Position numbers and translations under genes: made by a program. The notes beneath the pieces are model-generated. The model saw nothing but the letters and a program-made list of their open reading frames with translations, made no database searches and had not been told where the DNA came from. DNA of 9,919 bases from Spirochaetales bacterium (lineage in GTDB: Bacteria; Spirochaetota; Spirochaetia; DAHUYW01): the NCBI GenBank assembly GCA_027306915.1, contig DAHUYW010000065.1:1-9919 (forward strand), written 5' to 3'. Positions 6,526 to 9,919 of the stretch are shown piece by piece (position 1 is the first letter of the stretch; the number at the start of each line of letters is the position of its first letter).

Positions 6526-6983
6526 CAGTTCGGCGACTCTTTGGCCGCCAGCGGAGGCGCCTCATTCACGACCGCCCAGAAGAGACCCACCTCTTTGACG
6601 GCGGCGATGAAATCCGCGTACACGACGGGCTTCACGACATAGGCGTTGGTCCCAAGGCGATATCCGGCCGCCAGGTCCTGCTCCTCGCGGGAGGAGGTCA
6701 AGATGACCACGGGGATCTCGCGCAGCTCATCGTAGGTCCTCATCTGACGCAATACCTCGAGTCCGTCGATTTTCGGCAGCTTCAGGTCGAGGAGCACGAC
6801 GGCGGGCTCGATCTGGGAGCGGCCGGCGTAGGGACCTCTTCGAAGGAGATAGTCAAGGGCCTCGGCTCCGTCGTGCAGGACGAACACCTCGTTGGCGAGC
6901 CGTATCTCTTCAAGCGCCGACATCGTCAGCTCCACGTCCTTTGGGTCGTCCTCGACGAGGAGAATCCTTCCTAGCTCAGCCAT
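6525..6983 (-). CDS. Single-domain response regulator, Rcp1 type
   Basis: A 152-residue CheY-like receiver without an output domain, of the Rcp1 group that pairs with phytochrome-like kinases. Key residues are Glu11/Asp12/Asp13 (LLVEDD), phospho-acceptor Asp66 (LLDLKLP), Thr96-Ser97 and Lys118 (VVKPV). The group's extra loop is present (DYLLRRGPYAGRS, about 44-56). I chose ATG 6983: AAAGGAG lies 11 bases upstream and the frame before it opens only at a TTG (7004). The start overlaps the kinase stop by 8 bp (ATGGCTGA) and the stop overlaps the next start by 1 bp, so all three genes should be co-translated. It is likely a phosphate acceptor, and possibly a phosphate sink or relay between the kinase and the REC-GAF-HD-GYP protein. 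The relay is inference. Confidence 0.93.
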   Translation of the reverse strand: MAELGRILLVEDDPKDVELTMSALEEIRLANEVFVLHDGAEALDYLLRRGPYAGRSQIEPAVVLLDLKLPKIDGLEVLRQMRTYDELREIPVVILTSSREEQDLAAGYRLGTNAYVVKPVVYADFIAAVKEVGLFWAVVNEAPPLAAKESPN

Positions 6984-8736
6984 CGCTCTCTCTGCTCCTT
7001 TCAAGCGGCAGCGAAAAAAAGAAGGTCGCGCCTTGATCGAGCGCCCCTTCGGCCCAGACCTCTCCGCGATGCCGCTCGACGATCCGTCTCACGTTCGCAA
7101 GACCGATCCCCGTTCCTTCGAATTCGTCCTGACTGTGCAGACGTTGGAATACATTGAAAAGCTTGTCCGCGTAGCGCATGTCGAATCCGACCCCGTTGTC
7201 TCGAACGTGGAACACGTGCTTATCGACTCGTGTTTCCGAACCGATCTCGATAACCGGTTGTCCCCGCGTTCGAGTGAACTTGACGGCGTTGTCGATGAGA
7301 TTCTGGAACACAAGCCGCAACATGGAAGCGTCCCCAAGTACTTGTGGTAACTGGTTCACCTTCCATTCGACTTTACCGTCGCGCCCGTCCAATGCGTGCA
7401 CTTGGAGGATCTGGTCGACGATGCCCGAGACGTCGACGTCGTCGAAGTGGAAATCCGCGCGCCCGATTCGAGAGAAAGCGAGAAGATCGTCGATGAGCTG
7501 GCCCATGCGCTTCGCGGCGTCCGCGATGATGTCGAGATAGTGTCGTGCCTTTTCGTCAAGGCCGGCTCCGACGTGACTTTGCAGCAACTGAACGAACCCA
7601 GAAAGGTGGCGAAGCGGTGCGCGCAAATCATGGGAGACGGAATAGCTGAAGGCGACAAGCTCTTTGTTGAGGGCTTCAAGGTCGCGGGTGCGCTCGCGTA
7701 CGCGTTCTTCAAGCTCGGCGTTTGCGCGACGAGTTTCCGCGAGCAGGAGCGAGTAGTCGATGAACATCGAGGCGCGGCGAGCGAGCTCTTCGACGAGGGC
7801 GACATCGTCCGGAGTGAACCGTCGATCGGAGTCGGCCATCACGAGCGTGATCGCCCCGAGCGGCTGATTGCGCGAAACGAACGGCGTGGTGACGGCCGAC
7901 TTGAATCCGAGCGAGCGGGCGTCGGCGAGATGTTCCTCGCTGCTTGTGGCGGCGACGAGCATCTCGTCGGTGATCTCTGCGTAGTATTCCGATTTCCCGC
8001 TCTTGAGGACGCGATGCACTGGAGATGACTCGGGTTGGGAAGGGTACTTGCGCGCGAACTCGTAGGCAAGCTCCACCTTCGCGGGATCGCTGTGGACTAC
8101 GGCCAAGCGATTGAGCGCTCCGCTCTCGTCCACCGCGTCGATGGCGCACCAATCGGCGAGCACCGGGACGGCGACCTGGGCCAACTTGCGGAGCGTGTTC
8201 CCAAAATCGGGGGACGCCACAAGGAGGGTGCTTGCGTCGAGGAGGAGGGAAAGCCTGCGGTTGACCTGCTCCAACTCCTGTCTGGTTCGTCGTTCCCTCT
8301 CGAGAGCTATCGCGAGGCCCTCCTCGGTTTCCTTTCGGCGCGAAATATCCAACGCGGTGACGAGCACGGCGTTGCGTCTCTGGTACTTCATGGTGTGCGA
8401 CGTGATCTCCACGTCGATGAGGCTCCCGTCTTTCACGCGATGACGCCAGGTACCCAAGCTTTGGAGCGGAGGCCGAGCGGCATCGAGCACTTCTCGCAGA
8501 CGAGCGGCGTCTTCCGCCGGGCGGATGGAAAAGAGATCCATCGACCGGAACTCTTCGCGGGAGTAGCCGTAGGATCGAAGCGCGGCGTCGTTCACCTCCA
8601 GAAAGCGATAAGTTTTGCGGTCGTAGATCCACATGGGGAGCGGGTTATTCAGGAACAGTTCTTCAACGATAGCGTTCACGGCTGCTTCGCTCGTTCGCAA
8701 GAATGGCCGCAGACGCGGTAGCGTTCGGTAGCTCAA
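6976..8736 (-). CDS. PAS-GAF sensor histidine kinase
   Basis: A 586-residue soluble sensor kinase with no membrane segment, so it should read an intracellular signal. Domains: PAS (about 22-135), a short coiled coil (135-165), GAF (about 168-330), a second coiled coil (332-360), HisKA with phospho-acceptor His369 (SVSHDLRAPLRH), and HATPase_c (about 465-580) with N box QNLIDNAVKF (478-487), G1 DNGVGFD (513-519), F box KLFNVFQRL and G2 GTGIGLA (541-547). The HisKA/ATPase half is of the type that follows phytochrome sensor cores, and its Rcp1-like partner follows immediately. The GAF domain has no obvious bilin-binding cysteine context and no PHY domain follows, so it is unlikely to be a photoreceptor. 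The best start is TTG 8736, preceded by GGAAG at spacing five and by a good promoter. No ATG occurs in frame until codon 35, inside the PAS domain. Confidence 0.93.
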   Translation of the reverse strand: MSYRTLPRLRPFLRTSEAAVNAIVEELFLNNPLPMWIYDRKTYRFLEVNDAALRSYGYSREEFRSMDLFSIRPAEDAARLREVLDAARPPLQSLGTWRHRVKDGSLIDVEITSHTMKYQRRNAVLVTALDISRRKETEEGLAIALERERRTRQELEQVNRRLSLLLDASTLLVASPDFGNTLRKLAQVAVPVLADWCAIDAVDESGALNRLAVVHSDPAKVELAYEFARKYPSQPESSPVHRVLKSGKSEYYAEITDEMLVAATSSEEHLADARSLGFKSAVTTPFVSRNQPLGAITLVMADSDRRFTPDDVALVEELARRASMFIDYSLLLAETRRANAELEERVRERTRDLEALNKELVAFSYSVSHDLRAPLRHLSGFVQLLQSHVGAGLDEKARHYLDIIADAAKRMGQLIDDLLAFSRIGRADFHFDDVDVSGIVDQILQVHALDGRDGKVEWKVNQLPQVLGDASMLRLVFQNLIDNAVKFTRTRGQPVIEIGSETRVDKHVFHVRDNGVGFDMRYADKLFNVFQRLHSQDEFEGTGIGLANVRRIVERHRGEVWAEGALDQGATFFFSLPLERSRESDG

Positions 8737-8769
8737 ATGCTTCCAAACGGGCCATTCTGTGATAATTCT

Positions 8770-8798
8770 ATTCTAATACAATATTTGTCAGATATCAA
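8770..8798 (-). promoter_or_regulatory. Sigma70-type promoter of the kinase operon
   Basis: Read on the minus strand, TTGATA (8798-8793), a 17-bp spacer, and TAGAAT (8775-8770) give a near-consensus housekeeping promoter. A second TAGAAT follows directly at 8770-8765. Transcription would begin near 8763 and leave a leader of about 27 bases before TTG 8736. The surrounding 109-bp gap (8737-8845) is a distinct AT-rich island in GC-rich DNA. No other strong regulatory repeat is visible. Confidence 0.7.
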
Positions 8799-8845
8799 CA
8801 TTGACGGATACCGAGAGGTGCCGGTTGGGAAGAAAACGAGGCAAG

Positions 8846-9919
8846 TCAAAGCGTCGCCCACTCCGCTGAGAGCACCTCCGCCTGTTCGAGCACCGTCTGC
8901 GTCGCCCTCTCCTGCTTGTCGGGCGGGTAGCCGTGTTTGCGAAGGATGCGCTTGACCAGGACTCGGAGCTGAGCGCGGACGTTCTCCCGCAGGGTCCAGT
9001 CGATGGTGACATTATTCCGCACGGTTTCGACGAGCTCCCGTGCGATGGCGCTGAGGGTCTCGCCGCCCAGGATCTTGACCGCGCTGTCGTTCGTCTCGAG
9101 TGCATCGTAGAAGGCGAGCTCGTCGTCGGAGAGGCCGACGGGCTCGCCGCGAGCGTTCGCCGCGCGCATCTCCCTGGCGAGCTGAATCACCTCTTCGATC
9201 ACCTGTGCGGCTTCGATGGCGCGGTTCTGGTAGCGACGGATGGTCTGCTCGAGCATCTCGGCGAAGCAGCGTGCCTGGACGAGATTCTTGCGACGGCGGA
9301 AGGCGAGCTCGCCCTTGAGGAGCTTCTGAAGGAGCTCGACGGCGAGGTTGCGTTGGGGCATGCCGCGTACCTCGGCGAGGAACTCGTCGGAGAGAATCGA
9401 AATGTCGGGCTTTTGGAGTCCCGCGGCCTCGAAGATGTCGACGACCCCTTCGGGGGCAACCGCGCGTGAGATGATCTGCCGTACGGCGCGGTCGAGCTCC
9501 TCCTCGGGTCGCGGGTCGCCGGGGGCGTGTTTGAGGAGGGCGGCTTGAACCGCCTGGAAGAAGGCGAGGTCGTCGCGGATGCGCAGCGCCTCCTCGTGTG
9601 GGACCGCGAGAGCGAAAGCCTGCGAAAGCTCGCGGACCGCTGTGATGCAGCGATCCTTCCCGTTCTCCTGCGCGAGGATGTGCTCTTGGGCCTGAGGCAA
9701 GAGGGAGAGGCGCTGTTGTGCGGTGCCGGTCGTCCAGCGCCTTCGGTCAAAGCCATGGAAGAGTACGGCGCAGACCTTGTACTTCTCCAGCATGACGGCG
9801 ACGGCCTCCTCCTGGTCGAGAGCGGTGCGCCCGGTGCCCCCGCTCTCGGTGTAGGTAGCGAGCGCCTGTTTCAGCTCCTGGGCGAGCCCGAGGTAGTCCA
9901 CGACAAGCCCCCCGGGTTT
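8846..9919 (-). CDS. hsdR: Type I restriction enzyme R subunit, C-terminal part (HsdR)
   Basis: The 3' end of hsdR, the translocase and endonuclease subunit of a type I restriction-modification complex. The frame is open through the right edge: the codons before GTG 9901 read KPGGLV, and the joined [20 protein letters not shown] is a characteristic HsdR segment just after the helicase domains. GTG 9901 is therefore not a start, and at least the nuclease and two RecA-like motor domains lie beyond the window. The visible 357 residues form the helical C-terminal domain (DUF3387-like) that contacts the methyltransferase core. They end with the conserved [20 protein letters not shown] and [14 protein letters not shown] region and a natural stop at 8846. 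No internal stop or frameshift is seen. No hsdM or hsdS is in the window; they could lie further right, upstream on the same strand. The visible part seems functional. Confidence 0.92.
   Translation of the reverse strand, partial: KPGGLVVDYLGLAQELKQALATYTESGGTGRTALDQEEAVAVMLEKYKVCAVLFHGFDRRRWTTGTAQQRLSLLPQAQEHILAQENGKDRCITAVRELSQAFALAVPHEEALRIRDDLAFFQAVQAALLKHAPGDPRPEEELDRAVRQIISRAVAPEGVVDIFEAAGLQKPDISILSDEFLAEVRGMPQRNLAVELLQKLLKGELAFRRRKNLVQARCFAEMLEQTIRRYQNRAIEAAQVIEEVIQLAREMRAANARGEPVGLSDDELAFYDALETNDSAVKILGGETLSAIARELVETVRNNVTIDWTLRENVRAQLRVLVKRILRKHGYPPDKQERATQTVLEQAEVLSAEWATL

Noticed and set aside
7709..8632. A 307-codon minus-strand frame inside the kinase
   Set aside because: It is another frame of the kinase gene, arginine- and proline-rich with no domain, while the kinase frame has every expected motif.
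7396..8721. Long plus-strand open frames (7396-8028 and 8035-8721) antisense to the kinase
   Set aside because: They mirror a well-supported histidine kinase in GC-rich DNA, show no recognisable domain, and have repetitive charged composition typical of shadow frames.
1..9919. CRISPR array
   Set aside because: No regularly spaced repeats were seen. The GTGGAGGGTT copies are irregularly spaced and in both orientations.

Overview
The window joins two kinds of DNA. Positions 1 to about 4100 are visibly less GC-rich and look like a mobile element or its remnant. From about 4120 to the right end the DNA is GC-rich, with many long antisense shadow reading frames, as in a high-GC free-living bacterium with elaborate signal transduction. 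No marker gene identifies the host. The PAS-GAF kinase, Rcp1-like regulator and REC-GAF-HD-GYP protein would fit a deltaproteobacterial, acidobacterial or similar environmental lineage, but this is only an impression.

Left part (1-4100), a small integrative replicon. A short unrecognised protein on the minus strand (76-411) diverges from a tyrosine recombinase (587-1540) across a 120-170 bp gap holding small inverted repeats. The recombinase is followed by a 132-residue protein that equals only the zinc-ribbon and helix-turn-helix part of an IS1595-type transposase, with no DDE nuclease domain. After that comes a gene-poor stretch of about 600 bp (1990-2587) with a GC hairpin, a cluster of GTGGAGGGTT-type repeats in both orientations resembling a replication origin, and a good intrinsic terminator. 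The terminator closes a convergent minus-strand gene for a DUF5906/D5-like SF3 primase-helicase (2588-4102). The primase half of that gene is missing: the reading frame enters inside the PriCT region just where base composition changes.

Junction and phage debris (4120-4860). Facing away from the helicase lie a terminase-small-subunit-like gene, broken by one extra G in a G6 run, and then only the C-terminal third of an N-acetylmuramoyl-L-alanine amidase with altered active-site residues. Both look like decaying prophage pieces.

Right part (4987-9919), chromosomal. A minus-strand signalling operon runs from a clear sigma70-like promoter (8770-8798): PAS-GAF hybrid-less histidine kinase, then a single-domain Rcp1-type response regulator (8-bp overlap), then a REC-GAF-HD-GYP protein (1-bp overlap). 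The natural reading is that the kinase passes phosphate to one or both receivers and the output is cyclic-di-GMP breakdown. Upstream of the promoter is the 3' end of a type I restriction gene, hsdR, whose motor and nuclease part lies beyond the right edge.

The points most worth a second look are the helicase cut at the composition boundary, the iteron-like cluster beside it, the DDE-less IS1595-like protein next to the integrase, and the single-base frameshift in the terminase-like gene.
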